NCBI RefSeq assembly: GCF_016862215.1
Contig: NZ_BOMN01000125.1
Location: 1-64,000 of the forward strand
Direction of reading: 5' to 3'
Length of the DNA stretch: 64,000 nt
Origin: Winogradskya humida
Lineage (GTDB): Bacteria > Actinomycetota > Actinomycetes > Mycobacteriales > Micromonosporaceae
In this document: positions 8,302 through 17,779 of the stretch, in pieces
How positions within the stretch are numbered: the first letter of the stretch is position 1
How the letters are laid out: each line of letters starts with the position of its first letter
The notes under the pieces: generated by a model
Told to the model about the DNA's origin: nothing
Seen by the model: the letters and a program-made list of their open reading frames with translations, nothing else
Database searches by the model: none
Position numbers and translations under genes: made by a program

Positions 8302-9618
8302 TCAGTGGGGGCGCTCCCGGCCGGGCCGCAGCCGGCGCAGGAGGACGACCGCGGCCAGTGCGGAGAGGATTTCGCCCAGGGCCAGGGCGATCCAGACGCC
8401 TGTTGCTCCGAGGTGAGCGAGCGAGATCACCAGGGGCGCCTTGATGACGACCAGTGTGCCGATGGAGATGGCGTAGGAGATCGCCGGCCGGCCGATCGCC
8501 TGGCTGTATGCCGATATCAGGGGTGTGACCCCGGCAGCGACGAACCCGGCGGCGATGATGCGCAGAGCCTGCTGAGTGGTCGTCGCGGCGTCGCCGCCGG
8601 GCAGGAACAGCGTCACGAGGGCGTCCGCGCCCACGATGACCGCGACTGCCGCGACTGCGCCGTAGCTGACGGTGGCACCCAGAGCCAGGGTCCTGGCGCG
8701 CGCCACCCGGTGGTGCAGGCCGCGCCCGGCGTTGTATCCGACGATGGGTTGCAGGCCCTGGCTGATGCCCAGTTGCGGCATCATGACGAACGTCTGGATC
8801 CGGGCGCAGACGGCGTAGGCGGCCAGCGCGGTGGCGCCGCCGGCGTGCGACAGGGTGTTGTTGACCAGTACGGCGACCAGGGTCGTACCGAAGCCGGCCA
8901 GGAAGGACGGGGCACCGACGCCGATCAGGGCGCGCAGGGTCGGGCCGTGGGGGCGCAGGTCGGCCCGGGCGATGCGGTAGGGCCGGTCGCGTTGCAGGAA
9001 GAAGAACCAGATGCTCATCGCCGCGGAGACCGCTTGACCGACGACGGTGCCGAGGGCCGCGCCACGAACGCCCCAGCCGAGTCCGAAGATCAGCAGCGGG
9101 TCGAGGGTGATCTGGACCAGGACCGGGACAACCCACAGCAGGGTGGAGAACCGCAGCCGGCCCTCGGCGCGGACCAGGCTGGAGAAGCCGGTCGAGACGA
9201 GGGCCCCGCAGAGCAGCACGATCGTGTAGTCGCGGGTGAGGCCGCGGGTCGCGGGATCGGCACCGAGCGCGGTGAGCAGCGGCTCGACGGCGAGCAGGCC
9301 GGTGACGGTGATCAGGGCGGCGGTCAGCCAGAAGACGACGAAGGCGTTGCCGGTGGCGCGGGCCGCGCCGGCCGGATCGCCGGCGCCGAGACGCCGGGAG
9401 ACCAGCGACGCGCCGCCGGCTCCGACGGTGGTGGAGACAGCGCCGAGGAGGAGCAGAACCGGGGCGGCGAGGTTGACGGCGGCCATGGCGTCGGTGCCGA
9501 CGCCGCGGGCGACGAACCACGCGTTGGTCAGGGCGTAGATGCCGTAGACGCCGACCGACAGCGTGGTCTGGGAGCAGGCGTGCCACAGCAGCCGCCCGAT
9601 CGGGCGGCTGCCGAGCAT
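8302..9618 (-). CDS. MATE-family multidrug efflux transporter
   Basis: The 438-residue protein is hydrophobic throughout, with about twelve membrane helices in two homologous halves, matching the MATE (NorM/DinF) family. These pumps export cationic or aromatic compounds in exchange for Na+ or H+. Family-like stretches are the first-helix region with NAWFVARGVGTDAMAAVNLA and the second-half repeat around PQLGISQGLQPIVGYNAGRG, a well-conserved MATE signature. It lies 38 bp downstream of the phosphotransferase gene on the same strand and may be cotranscribed with it. No substrate can be named. Confidence 0.85.
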   Translation of the reverse strand: MLGSRPIGRLLWHACSQTTLSVGVYGIYALTNAWFVARGVGTDAMAAVNLAAPVLLLLGAVSTTVGAGGASLVSRRLGAGDPAGAARATGNAFVVFWLTAALITVTGLLAVEPLLTALGADPATRGLTRDYTIVLLCGALVSTGFSSLVRAEGRLRFSTLLWVVPVLVQITLDPLLIFGLGWGVRGAALGTVVGQAVSAAMSIWFFFLQRDRPYRIARADLRPHGPTLRALIGVGAPSFLAGFGTTLVAVLVNNTLSHAGGATALAAYAVCARIQTFVMMPQLGISQGLQPIVGYNAGRGLHHRVARARTLALGATVSYGAVAAVAVIVGADALVTLFLPGGDAATTTQQALRIIAAGFVAAGVTPLISAYSQAIGRPAISYAISIGTLVVIKAPLVISLAHLGATGVWIALALGEILSALAAVVLLRRLRPGRERPH

Positions 9619-9656
9619 CGCCGTGGTCTCGGCCGGGGGCCGGCGGGTGGAGCGGC

Positions 9657-10643
9657 TCAGCGGGATTCCCGGCCGAACAGAGCCATGACCTCGTGCAGGC
9701 GTTCGCGGGCCCAGTCGTACTGCCCGGTGTCGGTGTGGCCGCGGTAGTCGGTCTCGATGATCATGATGAGGACCAGGTAGAGGGTGTAGAGCCTGCGGCG
9801 CTGCCGGTCACCGGTGGTGAGTCTTGCGTGGCCGTACCCGCGCAGGAACGCCGCGGGGTCGCCGAACGCGGGCAGATCGACAGCGGTGAAGCCGGCCTCC
9901 ATGAGCGGGTCGCCGTAGAACGCGCGTTCATGGTCGATGATCGCGATGATCTTCCCGTCGCGGATCATGACGTTGCTGTCCCACAGGTCCCACTCGACGA
10001 ACCGGGGCTCGGTCACCTCGTCCAGGCAGTCCTGGTTCCCGGCGATCACGTCGCGGATCAGCTCGTAGTCGTAGCCGATGCCGACGGACCGGCGTTGCCC
10101 GTCGGCGAGGACGTCGCCGATCATGCGGGTGAAGCACGCCCGCCAGGTCGGGTCGCCGGGCCCTGCGAGGGGGCCGAAAGCGCCGCCGCGGATGCTGTTG
10201 AGCTCGCGGTTCGCCGCGCCGAGCGCCTCGTTGTACGCGTCGAGCTCGGCGGCGGTCAGGCTGTCCTTGACGATGCCGAAGTTGTCCGCGTCGATATAGG
10301 GCATGAAGAACCAGTCGGCGTCGCAGAGTTCGTGGCTGCGGTCGGCGTAGTCGACGCGCGGGACCGGCACGCCGGTGCGTTCGGCGATGAGCCGCAGCGA
10401 TGCCAGCTCGATCCCCATCGCCCCGCGCTCGTACGTCATCACCTCGATATGCGGCGGCGGCGCGATCTTGAGCACCACCTCGGCGCCGTCCCGCAGCCGG
10501 ATCCGGTAGGCCACGTTGAACCAGCCGTGTCCCAGCTCCTGCACCCGGTCGCCGTCCTCGGGGACCTGGTCCGGGCCGTACGCCCTGTCGATCATGGCGC
10601 GCAGGGTGTCCAGGGACTGCCGGTTCTTGGTGATGCTTTCCAT
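9657..10643 (-). CDS. Aminoglycoside phosphotransferase-family kinase, atypical catalytic loop
   Basis: The 328-residue protein has the APH/choline-kinase fold. An N-lobe with ELGHGWFNVAYRI and VVLKI is followed by a catalytic loop and a metal loop, AIIDHERAFYGDPLME (about residue 232). In the family's catalytic loop, usually HGDLxxxN, the first two residues are replaced: here it reads VEWDLWDSNVMI (about 215-226), so the His-Gly pair is Glu-Trp while the catalytic Asp and the metal-binding Asn remain. Such kinases phosphorylate small molecules, including antibiotics and sugars, on a hydroxyl group. It may form a unit with the downstream MATE pump, which would be a modify-and-export pairing, but that is inference. 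Confidence 0.75.
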   Translation of the reverse strand: MESITKNRQSLDTLRAMIDRAYGPDQVPEDGDRVQELGHGWFNVAYRIRLRDGAEVVLKIAPPPHIEVMTYERGAMGIELASLRLIAERTGVPVPRVDYADRSHELCDADWFFMPYIDADNFGIVKDSLTAAELDAYNEALGAANRELNSIRGGAFGPLAGPGDPTWRACFTRMIGDVLADGQRRSVGIGYDYELIRDVIAGNQDCLDEVTEPRFVEWDLWDSNVMIRDGKIIAIIDHERAFYGDPLMEAGFTAVDLPAFGDPAAFLRGYGHARLTTGDRQRRRLYTLYLVLIMIIETDYRGHTDTGQYDWARERLHEVMALFGRESR

Positions 10644-10818
10644 CGGTGCCTCGACTCGTATGCGGGATGAGCCGTTCTACCTGGCCCAGGTCGTCGCACG
10701 GTACGGGCGGGACCGCTCTCACCACCAGCACCGCCGGAAGATGTCCCGGCGGGTCCCGGATCTGCTTCGCGTGTGAAGATCGATCAGCGGAATTGGCCGG
10801 CTGACGAGAGAGGGATCT
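10644..10818. promoter_or_regulatory. Divergent promoter region, kinase / crotonase
   Basis: These 175 bases separate divergently transcribed genes and must hold both promoters. I see the crotonase ribosome binding site (GAGAGGGA, about 10807-10814) but no clear -35/-10 pair or operator. Confidence 0.4.
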
Positions 10819-11592
10819 GTGGCGCACAGCGACGAGTTGGCGGTTTCGGTCGAGGCGGGTATGGCGCTGGTGGAGATCCGGCGGGCGCCGAACAACCATT
10901 TCGACGAGGGGCTCGTCGGTGGGCTTGTCGAGGTGATGGGCGGCCTCGGGGACGATCCGGGGTGCCGGGTCATCGTGCTGGCGTCGCAGGGTAGGCATTT
11001 CTGTGCCGGCGCCGACTTCGCCACGGCGGACTTCGCGGGCGATCCGGCGGCTGCGGCCGGGCGGTTGTACCGGCGGGCGGCGCCGTTGTTCGAAGTGCGG
11101 GTGCCGGTGATCGCGGCGGTGCAGGGTACGGCCGTCGGTGGCGGGCTGGGGCTGGCCTGTGCGGCGGATTTCCGGGTGGCGGAGGCGTCCACGCGGTTCG
11201 TCGCGAACTTCGCGCGGCTGGGGTTCCCGCAGGGGTTCGGGCTCAGTGTGACGCTGCCGCGGCTGGTGGGGCCGCAGCTGGCCGGGGACATGCTGTTCAC
11301 CGGACGGCGGGTCGGTGGGGAGGAAGCGGTCGCCGCGGGGCTCGCCGATCGGCTGGCTGCTCCGGGCACGGTTCGGGAGACCGCGATGGAGTGGGCGCGG
11401 TCGTTCGCGGCGGCGGCACCTCTGGCCGTACGGTCGATGCGGGAAAGCCTGCGGGGCGACCTGCCGCAGCGGGCCCGCGCAGCGATGGAGCACGAGCTGG
11501 CCGAGCAGGCGAAGCTGTGGCAGACCCGGGACAGCGCCGAGGGCATCGCCGCGAGCCTGCAACGCCGCGAGCCGATCTTCCGCGGAGAATGA
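10819..11592 (+). CDS. Crotonase-fold protein lacking both catalytic glutamates
   Basis: The 257-residue protein matches the enoyl-CoA hydratase/isomerase superfamily along its length: GADFATADFAG forms one oxyanion-hole region, AVQGTAVGGGLGLACAADFRVAEA the other, and TGRRVGGEEAVAAGLAD is the usual C-terminal element. Aligned by eye with mitochondrial enoyl-CoA hydratase, the Glu of GGGCEL is Gly (GGGLGL) and the Glu of the QPEI element is Phe (VANF). A hydratase mechanism is therefore unlikely; another crotonase reaction or a CoA-ester binding role is possible. GTG at 10819 has a good ribosome binding site. The next gene starts 13 bp downstream and is probably cotranscribed. Confidence 0.7.
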   Translation: MAHSDELAVSVEAGMALVEIRRAPNNHFDEGLVGGLVEVMGGLGDDPGCRVIVLASQGRHFCAGADFATADFAGDPAAAAGRLYRRAAPLFEVRVPVIAAVQGTAVGGGLGLACAADFRVAEASTRFVANFARLGFPQGFGLSVTLPRLVGPQLAGDMLFTGRRVGGEEAVAAGLADRLAAPGTVRETAMEWARSFAAAAPLAVRSMRESLRGDLPQRARAAMEHELAEQAKLWQTRDSAEGIAASLQRREPIFRGE

Positions 11593-11604
11593 AAAGGTGA
11601 GTGA

Positions 11605-12651
11605 GTGATCCGAATCCAGCTCGGCGAGTCGACGCTCGACCGCACCCGGATCGCGATCAGCCCGCTCAACGAGCTGGTCGCCGGGCTCGAGCTGGTGCAT
11701 CGCGAACGGGCGAACGAGCGGGCGCCCTGGCCGTACACGGAATGGGTCGATCGTGCCCGTAAGGTCCTGCGGGATGTCCCGGAGACCGCGCCGTTGCGGG
11801 TCTACGCCGAGCTCTACGGCGCCGAGCACGCCCGCAGGACGCCGGATCTCTTCACGCACGTGCCGATCGGGGCCCGCCCTGCGCTGGCCGAGCAGGTGGA
11901 GCAGCTCCGCGCCACCCCGCACGAGACCGTCGAGGAGCAGTTCACCACGCACTACCCCGAAGGGCTTCCGAGCTTTCTGGAGCCCTATATGTACGACGGG
12001 GAGCGCGCGTTCACCCTCCTCGCCGACGCCATGCTGGCGTTCTGGGCGGGGGCGCTCGCGCCGTACTGGCCGGTGATGCGGGCCGCGCTGGACGAGGAAG
12101 TGCTGCTCCGGGCGCGTACGCTCGCCGCGCACGGCCCCGAGGCGGTGCTGACCGGGCTGCGCTGGGTGGCGCGCTGGGACCGGCCGGTGCTGTCCCTGCC
12201 GAAGCGGCGCGAGTCGGTGCTGCCCGCGCACGACAAGCGGCTGCTGCTGGTGCCGCTGATCCTCGCGCAGGACCGGCCGAGCGTGTCCACGGATCATCCC
12301 GAGATCCTGATGGTGACCTATCAGGCCCGGGGCGCGGCGGTGCTGGCCCGCAAACCGGTGCGCCCCGCGCGGGACCGGCTGGCCCAGCTGATCGGGCCCG
12401 GGCGGGCCGGGGTGCTGCGGGCCCTGACCGAGCCGGCGACGACCACCGCGCTCGCCGCCACGCTGGGCCTGTCCCCCAGCACGGTCTCCGAGCAGCTCAG
12501 CTCGCTGCTGGAGACGGGGGCTGTCACGCGGTCGCGCACCGGCCGGCACGTGCTCTACGAGCTCGAGCCCGCGGGTGCCGCCCTGCTCGCCCAGTTCACG
12601 GACGATCCGGATCCGGCCGAAGCGTTGGAGGACCCGCCGCATCGTTCCTAG
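11605..12651 (+). CDS. ArsR-type winged-helix regulator (DUF5937-like)
   Basis: The 348-residue protein has a long N-terminal domain like that of actinobacterial DUF5937 regulators and a C-terminal ArsR winged helix (about residues 265-330, [25 protein letters not shown], with a VLYEL wing). These proteins usually act as repressors of neighbouring transport genes. No CxC metal-binding motif is visible in the recognition-helix region, so metal sensing is unlikely. GTG at 11605 follows AAAAGGTGAG. The downstream ABC exporter pair begins 12 bp after its stop, so this is probably its local regulator. The effector is unknown. Confidence 0.75.
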   Translation: MIRIQLGESTLDRTRIAISPLNELVAGLELVHRERANERAPWPYTEWVDRARKVLRDVPETAPLRVYAELYGAEHARRTPDLFTHVPIGARPALAEQVEQLRATPHETVEEQFTTHYPEGLPSFLEPYMYDGERAFTLLADAMLAFWAGALAPYWPVMRAALDEEVLLRARTLAAHGPEAVLTGLRWVARWDRPVLSLPKRRESVLPAHDKRLLLVPLILAQDRPSVSTDHPEILMVTYQARGAAVLARKPVRPARDRLAQLIGPGRAGVLRALTEPATTTALAATLGLSPSTVSEQLSSLLETGAVTRSRTGRHVLYELEPAGAALLAQFTDDPDPAEALEDPPHRS

Positions 12652-12662
12652 CGTCTGAGGGC

Positions 12663-14318
12663 ATGCGATCCCTCCTCACCGGCGTGCTGCGGCGCCGGGC
12701 CCGCCCGCTCGCCCTGGCCTGCGCGGCGTCGACCGGGCACCAGATCTGCGAGGCGCTGGTCCCCCTGGCCATCGGCCTGGCCGTCGACCGCGCGGTGAAC
12801 GGCGGGTCCGCCACCTCGATCCTGATCGCGGTCGGCGCGATCCTGGTGCTGTTCACCATCCTGGCGAGCGGCGGCGGCACCACCTTCTGGCAGCTCACCG
12901 CGGCTTCCGCCGCCGAGGCCCACGATCTGCGGGTACGCGCGACCGCCGCGATCCTCACCGATCCGCACCCGGGCGCGGGCCGCCGCTCCGGGGACCTCGC
13001 CAACGTCCTCGTCTCTGACGCCAAGGCCACCGCGGACGTCATGCGCGCGGTGGTGAACGTGGTCTCGGGAGCCGCCGCCGTGATCGTGACGGTGGTGGTG
13101 CTGCTGGGCGTCGACCCCTGGCTCGGGATCGGCATCGCCGTGGGCGTACCCGTGCTCACCATGGGGATCGACCGGATCAGTCCCCTGGTGGAACGCCGGA
13201 TCGCCGCCCGGCAGCAGAGCTCCGGGCTGGCCGCCGCGCTGGCTGCCGAGCTTGTGCACGGGTTGCGGCCGTTGCGGGGCTTCGGTGGTGTCCCGCAAGC
13301 GGTCCGGCGCTATCGCCGGGCGAGCAGGGAGTCGCTGGACGCCGCACTGCGGGGCGCCACGGCGACGGCCGCGGTGGAGGGTGCCGGGCAGGTCGCCACG
13401 GGAATCGTGCTGGTGGGAACCGCTGCCGCCGCGGGGGCGATGACGCTCTCCGGGCGGATCACGATCGGCGAGCTCATCACCGTGGTCGCCATGGCCTCCT
13501 TCGCCGGCGAACCGGTCCAGCGTCTCACCGCGGGCATCAAACTCGCCGCCATCGCCCGCGCCGGCGCCGCCCGGGTCGCCGCTCTGCTGGACCGCGCGGA
13601 CCCGGCGGAACAATCAGGCCCGGCGGAACGGTCAGGCCCGGCGGAACGGCCGGGTACAGCGGAACGGCCGGGTACAGCGGACACGGCGGATCCGGCGCCG
13701 GCGGGAGCTGGGGACGGTGCGGTGGGTGCGGGTCTGTGGCTTCGGGGTGGGGGGCTCGAGGTCGAGGTGCGGGTGGGTGAGTTGCTCGGTGTTGTCAGCG
13801 TGCGGCCGGAGGTCACGGACTCCGTGATCGAGTCGCTGCGGGGTCCGGGGGTGCTCGTGGAGCCGCACGCGGTGCACCTGTTCGGACGGAGCCTGGCGGA
13901 GGCGCTCGACACCGGCCGGGGTGGGGACCCTTCCCGGGCTCTCGCCGCGGCGCAGGCGGCGGAGGTGAGCACCGCGCTTCTCGACGGTGGCGTGAACCTC
14001 TCCGGTGGGCAGCGGCAACGGGTCGCGCTGGCCCGCGCACTCGCCGCCCGGCCGCCGGTGCTGGTGCTGCGCGACCCGCTCACCGCGGTGGACGCCGTCA
14101 CCGAGGACGCGGTGGCCGAGGGGCTGGCCGCACTGCGCCGGGACGAGGCCAATGCGGGTGCGGGTGGCGGTGGCACCACGGTTGTCGTCTGTTCCTCGCC
14201 GCCGTTGCTCGCCCGTTGCGACCGGGTGGTGTTCTTCCCCGGCGACGGGCCACCGGTGCTGGATACGCATGCACGGCTGGCCGGGGACGCCGGCTACGCC
14301 GGGGCGGCGCTGCGATGA
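12663..14318 (+). CDS. ABC exporter half with degenerate nucleotide-binding domain
   Basis: The 551-residue protein has about six membrane helices (residues 1-300) and an ABC-type domain without a P-loop: where GxxGxGKS/T should be, the sequence reads [13 protein letters not shown] (about 13770-13808). The signature LSGGQRQR is intact (about 14000-14023). Walker B reads [12 protein letters not shown], with Arg replacing the metal Asp, and the H-loop His is lost (VVCSSPPLL). An 18-bp repeat expands the linker between membrane and ABC domains. It overlaps the next gene by ATGA, and together they should form a heterodimeric exporter in which this subunit contributes only its signature motif to the single working ATP site. 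Confidence 0.82.
   Translation: MRSLLTGVLRRRARPLALACAASTGHQICEALVPLAIGLAVDRAVNGGSATSILIAVGAILVLFTILASGGGTTFWQLTAASAAEAHDLRVRATAAILTDPHPGAGRRSGDLANVLVSDAKATADVMRAVVNVVSGAAAVIVTVVVLLGVDPWLGIGIAVGVPVLTMGIDRISPLVERRIAARQQSSGLAAALAAELVHGLRPLRGFGGVPQAVRRYRRASRESLDAALRGATATAAVEGAGQVATGIVLVGTAAAAGAMTLSGRITIGELITVVAMASFAGEPVQRLTAGIKLAAIARAGAARVAALLDRADPAEQSGPAERSGPAERPGTAERPGTADTADPAPAGAGDGAVGAGLWLRGGGLEVEVRVGELLGVVSVRPEVTDSVIESLRGPGVLVEPHAVHLFGRSLAEALDTGRGGDPSRALAAAQAAEVSTALLDGGVNLSGGQRQRVALARALAARPPVLVLRDPLTAVDAVTEDAVAEGLAALRRDEANAGAGGGGTTVVVCSSPPLLARCDRVVFFPGDGPPVLDTHARLAGDAGYAGAALR
13601..13690 (+). repeat. 18-bp coding tandem repeat in the ABC linker
   Basis: Four copies plus a diverged fifth of an 18-bp unit (CCCGGCGGAACGGTCAGG type) encode six-residue Pro/Ala/Glu/Gly-rich repeats between the membrane domain and the degenerate ABC domain. 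Confidence 0.85.
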
Positions 14319-16057
14319 CGACCAGCATCCCCACGCTGCCCATCGCCACCGCGCGAGAAAGTTTTGCGGTGCTCGGGGAGACTGTTCGGGCTCATCCCGG
14401 GGCGGCCCGGCTCGCGTTCGGGTGGACCGGGCTCGGGGCCGCCGCCACCGTCGCCGTGCCGTTGGTGCTGGGGCGGTTGGTGGACGCGGTTCGGGGCGGG
14501 GGTGCGTACCCGTATGGATTGATCGTTGTTCTGGCCGCGGCGGTCCTGGCCGGGGCGGTCTGCACCGCGCTGGCCCTGCGCGGCAATGAGCGGCTCGGGT
14601 CACTGATCGCGGCGGACCTGCGCGAGAGGGTCGTGGAGCGCACGCTCGGGCTGCCACCGGCGCTGCTGGAGAACGTCGGTGGCGGCGAGGTGTCGTCCCG
14701 GGTGACCGAGGATCTGGAGGACTTCGTCGCCGCCGTTCCGGTGGTGGCGCAGGTCCTGAGCGCGGGTGTCACCGTGGTGCTGTCCGCGGTGGGGTTCCTC
14801 GCGCTGGACTGGCGGCTGGCGCTGGCTTTTGTCGTGGTGTTCCCGATCTACGGGTTCAGCCTGCGGGCCTACCTGCCCCGGGCGGCGCGGCTCTACGCCA
14901 CGGAGCGCGGGCTGGCCGCCGAACGGGGACGGGTCATGCTGGAGTCGTTGCACGGCAGGTCCACCGTCCACGCGTACGGAATGGCGGCGCTGCAGACGCG
15001 GCGGCTCGCGGCGGCCTCGCAGGACAACCTGACCGTGGCTCTGCGCGCGGCCCGCAGCTATCTCTGGTTCAGCAAGTCGATGAACGCGGCCGAGGCGGCC
15101 GGGCTGTCCGCGGTGCTGCTGACCGGGTGGTGGCTGGTCCGCACGGACGTCGTCACGGTCGGTGCGGTGACGGCTGCCGCGCTGTTGTTCCACCGGCTGT
15201 TCTCGCCGCTGGGTGAGCTGCTGCTCTCCTTCGACGACGTGCAGCGTGCGCAGGCTTCGCTGGCCCGGACCGCGGGGGTGCTTCTCGTGGCGCCGCCCGC
15301 GCCGGGGATCCGGGCCGCTCCCGGGCGATCCGTTGCGGTCGCGGTGAGCGGGGTGCGGCACGCGTACGGCGAGGGGCCGGTGGTGCTCCAGGGCATCGAC
15401 CTCGACGTGCCGGCGGGTACGTCGCTCGCGCTCGTCGGCGGCAGCGGGGCCGGGAAGACGACCCTGGCGAACCTGGTGGCCGGGACGTTCCCCGCGACGG
15501 CCGGCACGCTGACGCTGGACGGGACCGGCATTCAGGACCTCGACGCGGGAACGCTGCGTGACTGGGTCGGGGTCGTCTCGCAGGAGACGTATGTGTTCAC
15601 GGGGACGCTGCGCGACGATGTCACGTTCGCGGCGAAGGGGCCGTGCGGTGACGATCAGATATTCGCGGCGCTGCGGGCCGTACGCGCGGACACCTGGGTG
15701 AAGGCACTGCCGTCGGGCCTGGACACGCTGGTCGGGCCCGGCGAGCACCCGCTGACCGCCGCGCAGATCCAGCAGCTCGCCCTGGCCCGCCTCGCCCTGC
15801 GCGACCCACCCGTGATCATCCTCGACGAGGCCACCGCCGAGGCGGGCAGTGCGGGCGCCCGTGACCTCGAGGAAGCGGCGTCGGCCCTGATCGCCGGACG
15901 CACCGCGATCGTGGTGGCGCACCGGCTGACCCAGGCCCGTGCCTGCGACGCCATCGCGGTCCTGACCGACGGCAGGATCGCGGAGACGGGTACGCACGAC
16001 GAGCTGCTCGCGCGCGGGGGCCACTACGCAACGTTGTGGGCGGCGTGGTCCCGGTGA
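14315..16057 (+). CDS. ABC exporter half with catalytic nucleotide-binding domain
   Basis: The 580-residue partner of the preceding gene begins at ATG 14315, inside the stop codon of that gene. It has a six-helix type-IV exporter membrane domain, Walker [10 protein letters not shown] (about residue 376), Q-loop [17 protein letters not shown], Walker [11 protein letters not shown] with the catalytic Glu (about residue 502), and the H-loop His in VVAHRLT. Its signature is degenerate, LTAAQIQQ instead of LSGGQ. The heterodimer therefore has one complete ATP site (this Walker A with the partner's LSGGQ) and one dead site, the pattern known for asymmetric exporters. Substrate unknown; drug or lipid export is usual for the family. 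Confidence 0.87.
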   Translation: MTTSIPTLPIATARESFAVLGETVRAHPGAARLAFGWTGLGAAATVAVPLVLGRLVDAVRGGGAYPYGLIVVLAAAVLAGAVCTALALRGNERLGSLIAADLRERVVERTLGLPPALLENVGGGEVSSRVTEDLEDFVAAVPVVAQVLSAGVTVVLSAVGFLALDWRLALAFVVVFPIYGFSLRAYLPRAARLYATERGLAAERGRVMLESLHGRSTVHAYGMAALQTRRLAAASQDNLTVALRAARSYLWFSKSMNAAEAAGLSAVLLTGWWLVRTDVVTVGAVTAAALLFHRLFSPLGELLLSFDDVQRAQASLARTAGVLLVAPPAPGIRAAPGRSVAVAVSGVRHAYGEGPVVLQGIDLDVPAGTSLALVGGSGAGKTTLANLVAGTFPATAGTLTLDGTGIQDLDAGTLRDWVGVVSQETYVFTGTLRDDVTFAAKGPCGDDQIFAALRAVRADTWVKALPSGLDTLVGPGEHPLTAAQIQQLALARLALRDPPVIILDEATAEAGSAGARDLEEAASALIAGRTAIVVAHRLTQARACDAIAVLTDGRIAETGTHDELLARGGHYATLWAAWSR

Positions 16058-16097
16058 CCCGTACTGATTGTGCGTGGTTACCGGCCGGCCCGGAATC

Positions 16098-16110
16098 TAC
16101 GTTCTGATCA
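16098..16110 (+). promoter_or_regulatory. Candidate -10 box for a leaderless esterase transcript
   Basis: TACGTT at 16098-16103 lies 6 nt before the ATG at 16110, and there is no ribosome binding site. This is the spacing seen for leaderless genes in actinobacteria, whose -10 element is TANNNT. No -35 match is apparent. Confidence 0.35.
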
Positions 16111-16949
16111 TGAACGAACAGAACCCGGTCATCCTGGTGCACGGCATGTGGCACGGAAGCTGGTGCTGGAGCCGGCTGACGGGACAGTTGGCGGCTTCGG
16201 GCGTACCCTCCATCGCTGTTGACCTTGATGGTCACGGCCTGAAGGCACGCTCGCCGCGCTCCCGATGGTCCCGGCCCTTCGACCCGGCGGCCTTCGCGAC
16301 CGAGCCCGCGCCGTCGGCCGGTGTGACCGCGTCGTCCGCGGCGGCCGACCTGGTCGCGCAGATCCGCCTGGCCGGCAACGGACGGCCGTGCGTCGTGGTC
16401 GCGCACAGCATGGGCGGGGTCGTCGCCACCGCCGCGGCGGAGCTGGCCCCCGAGCTCTTCGCCGAGCTGGTGTATCTCGCCGCGTTCGCGCCGGTCAGCG
16501 GGGTCCCGGCCGCCGACTACATCGCGAGCCCGGAGAACGAGGGCGAAAAGGTCGGCGCCCTGCTGCGCGCCGACCCGGCCGTGGTCGGGGCCCTGCGGCT
16601 GGACCCGGGTGACCCGGCCGGGCACGCCGCCGCCCGGGACGCTTTCTACCACGACGTCGACGAGCCGACGGCCGAGGCGGCGATCGCCCTGCTCACCCCG
16701 GACGGCCCCGCCGGCATCCCGGGCGAGACCTTCCCGATCACCCCCGCACGGTACGGATCCGTGCCGCACACCTACATCGTGTGCACCGGCGACCGCGCCG
16801 TCCCGGCCGCCCTGCAACGCCGCTTCGTCGAGGAGATCGACGCGGTGTCCGTCGCGCCCACGACGGTCGTCGAGCTGGCCACCTCGCACTCGCCGTTCCT
16901 GTCCGCGCCGGAGGAGCTCGCCGAGGTGATCGTTAAAGTAGGGCGATGA
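16110..16949 (+). CDS. Alpha/beta hydrolase, SABP2/HNL-like esterase
   Basis: The 279-residue enzyme resembles the plant salicylate-binding-protein/hydroxynitrile-lyase branch of alpha/beta hydrolases. It has an oxyanion loop VHGMWHGSWCW, the nucleophile elbow VAHSMGGVV (Ser about residue 100), the acid residue in CTGDRAVP and the catalytic His in TSHSPFLSAPEEL near the C-terminus. Members hydrolyse small esters. I start at ATG 16110; the longer frame to 16068 has no ribosome binding site and adds residues before the usual first strand. It overlaps the following XRE regulator by ATGA, so the two are coupled, and the regulator may respond to a substrate or product of the esterase. Confidence 0.83.
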   Translation: MNEQNPVILVHGMWHGSWCWSRLTGQLAASGVPSIAVDLDGHGLKARSPRSRWSRPFDPAAFATEPAPSAGVTASSAAADLVAQIRLAGNGRPCVVVAHSMGGVVATAAAELAPELFAELVYLAAFAPVSGVPAADYIASPENEGEKVGALLRADPAVVGALRLDPGDPAGHAAARDAFYHDVDEPTAEAAIALLTPDGPAGIPGETFPITPARYGSVPHTYIVCTGDRAVPAALQRRFVEEIDAVSVAPTTVVELATSHSPFLSAPEELAEVIVKVGR

Positions 16950-17779
16950 GCCTCGACCAGCTGGGGGATTTTCTCCGGCACCGCCGCGAATCACTGGCAC
17001 CCGCGGCGGCGGGCATCGCCGTCATCGGGCGGCGGCGCACCCCCGGCCTGCGCCGCGACGAGGTGGCGACCCTGGCGAGCATGTCCCCGGTCTACTACGA
17101 GCGCATCGAGCAGGGCCGCGGGCCGAAACCGTCGGCTGCCGTCCTCGGTGGCCTGTCCCGCGCCCTGCAACTGACCGGTGACCAGCGCGAACACCTCTAC
17201 CGCCTCGCCGGTCAGGCCGCGCCGCTGCAACCCGAACCCGACGGGTACGTCGACCCGGGCCTGCTCTGCGTCCTCGACGCGGTCGCCGCGACCACACCGG
17301 GGTTCATCTCCGACGAGCTCGGCACCGTGGTCGCCCAGAACACGCTCAACGTCGCCCTGTTCGGGCAGTTCGCCGGGCGGCCCGGCTTCGAGCCGAACCT
17401 GGTGTGGCGGTGGTTCACGTCACCGGCGTGGCGGCTCAAGCTGGAACCCGAGGAGCAGCACGAGCAGACCGGGCGGGCGTACGTCGCCGACCTGCGCACG
17501 ATCGTCGCCCGCCGCGACGGCGATCCCGCGACCGCCACCCTGGTCGCGGAGCTGAGCAAGGCCAGCGACGAGTTCGCGGCGATGTGGAGCGACCACGAGG
17601 TGTCGGTGCTGCACTGCGCGACGAAAGAGGTCCACGACGAGCGGGTCGGCCGCCTCGACCTGGACTGCGTCGTGATGCTCAGCCCGCTCTCCCGCCAGCG
17701 GATGCTGCTCCTGCGCCCCGCCGCCGCGGACACCGCCACCGCGCTCACCCGCCTGCACTCGATGATCACTCAGGCTTGA
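16946..17779 (+). CDS. XRE-family regulator with MmyB-like ligand domain
   Basis: The 277-residue protein has an N-terminal helix-turn-helix (residues 1-80, RRTPGLRRDEVATLASMSPVYYERIEQGRG), then a C-terminal domain typical of the MmyB/MLTR group, which binds fatty-acid-like ligands (PGFISDELGTVVAQN and VHDERVGRLDLDC are characteristic). Such genes usually sit beside the oxidoreductase or hydrolase they control, as here. Its last 14 bp overlap the 3' end of the convergent TetR gene. Confidence 0.85.
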   Translation: MSLDQLGDFLRHRRESLAPAAAGIAVIGRRRTPGLRRDEVATLASMSPVYYERIEQGRGPKPSAAVLGGLSRALQLTGDQREHLYRLAGQAAPLQPEPDGYVDPGLLCVLDAVAATTPGFISDELGTVVAQNTLNVALFGQFAGRPGFEPNLVWRWFTSPAWRLKLEPEEQHEQTGRAYVADLRTIVARRDGDPATATLVAELSKASDEFAAMWSDHEVSVLHCATKEVHDERVGRLDLDCVVMLSPLSRQRMLLLRPAAADTATALTRLHSMITQA

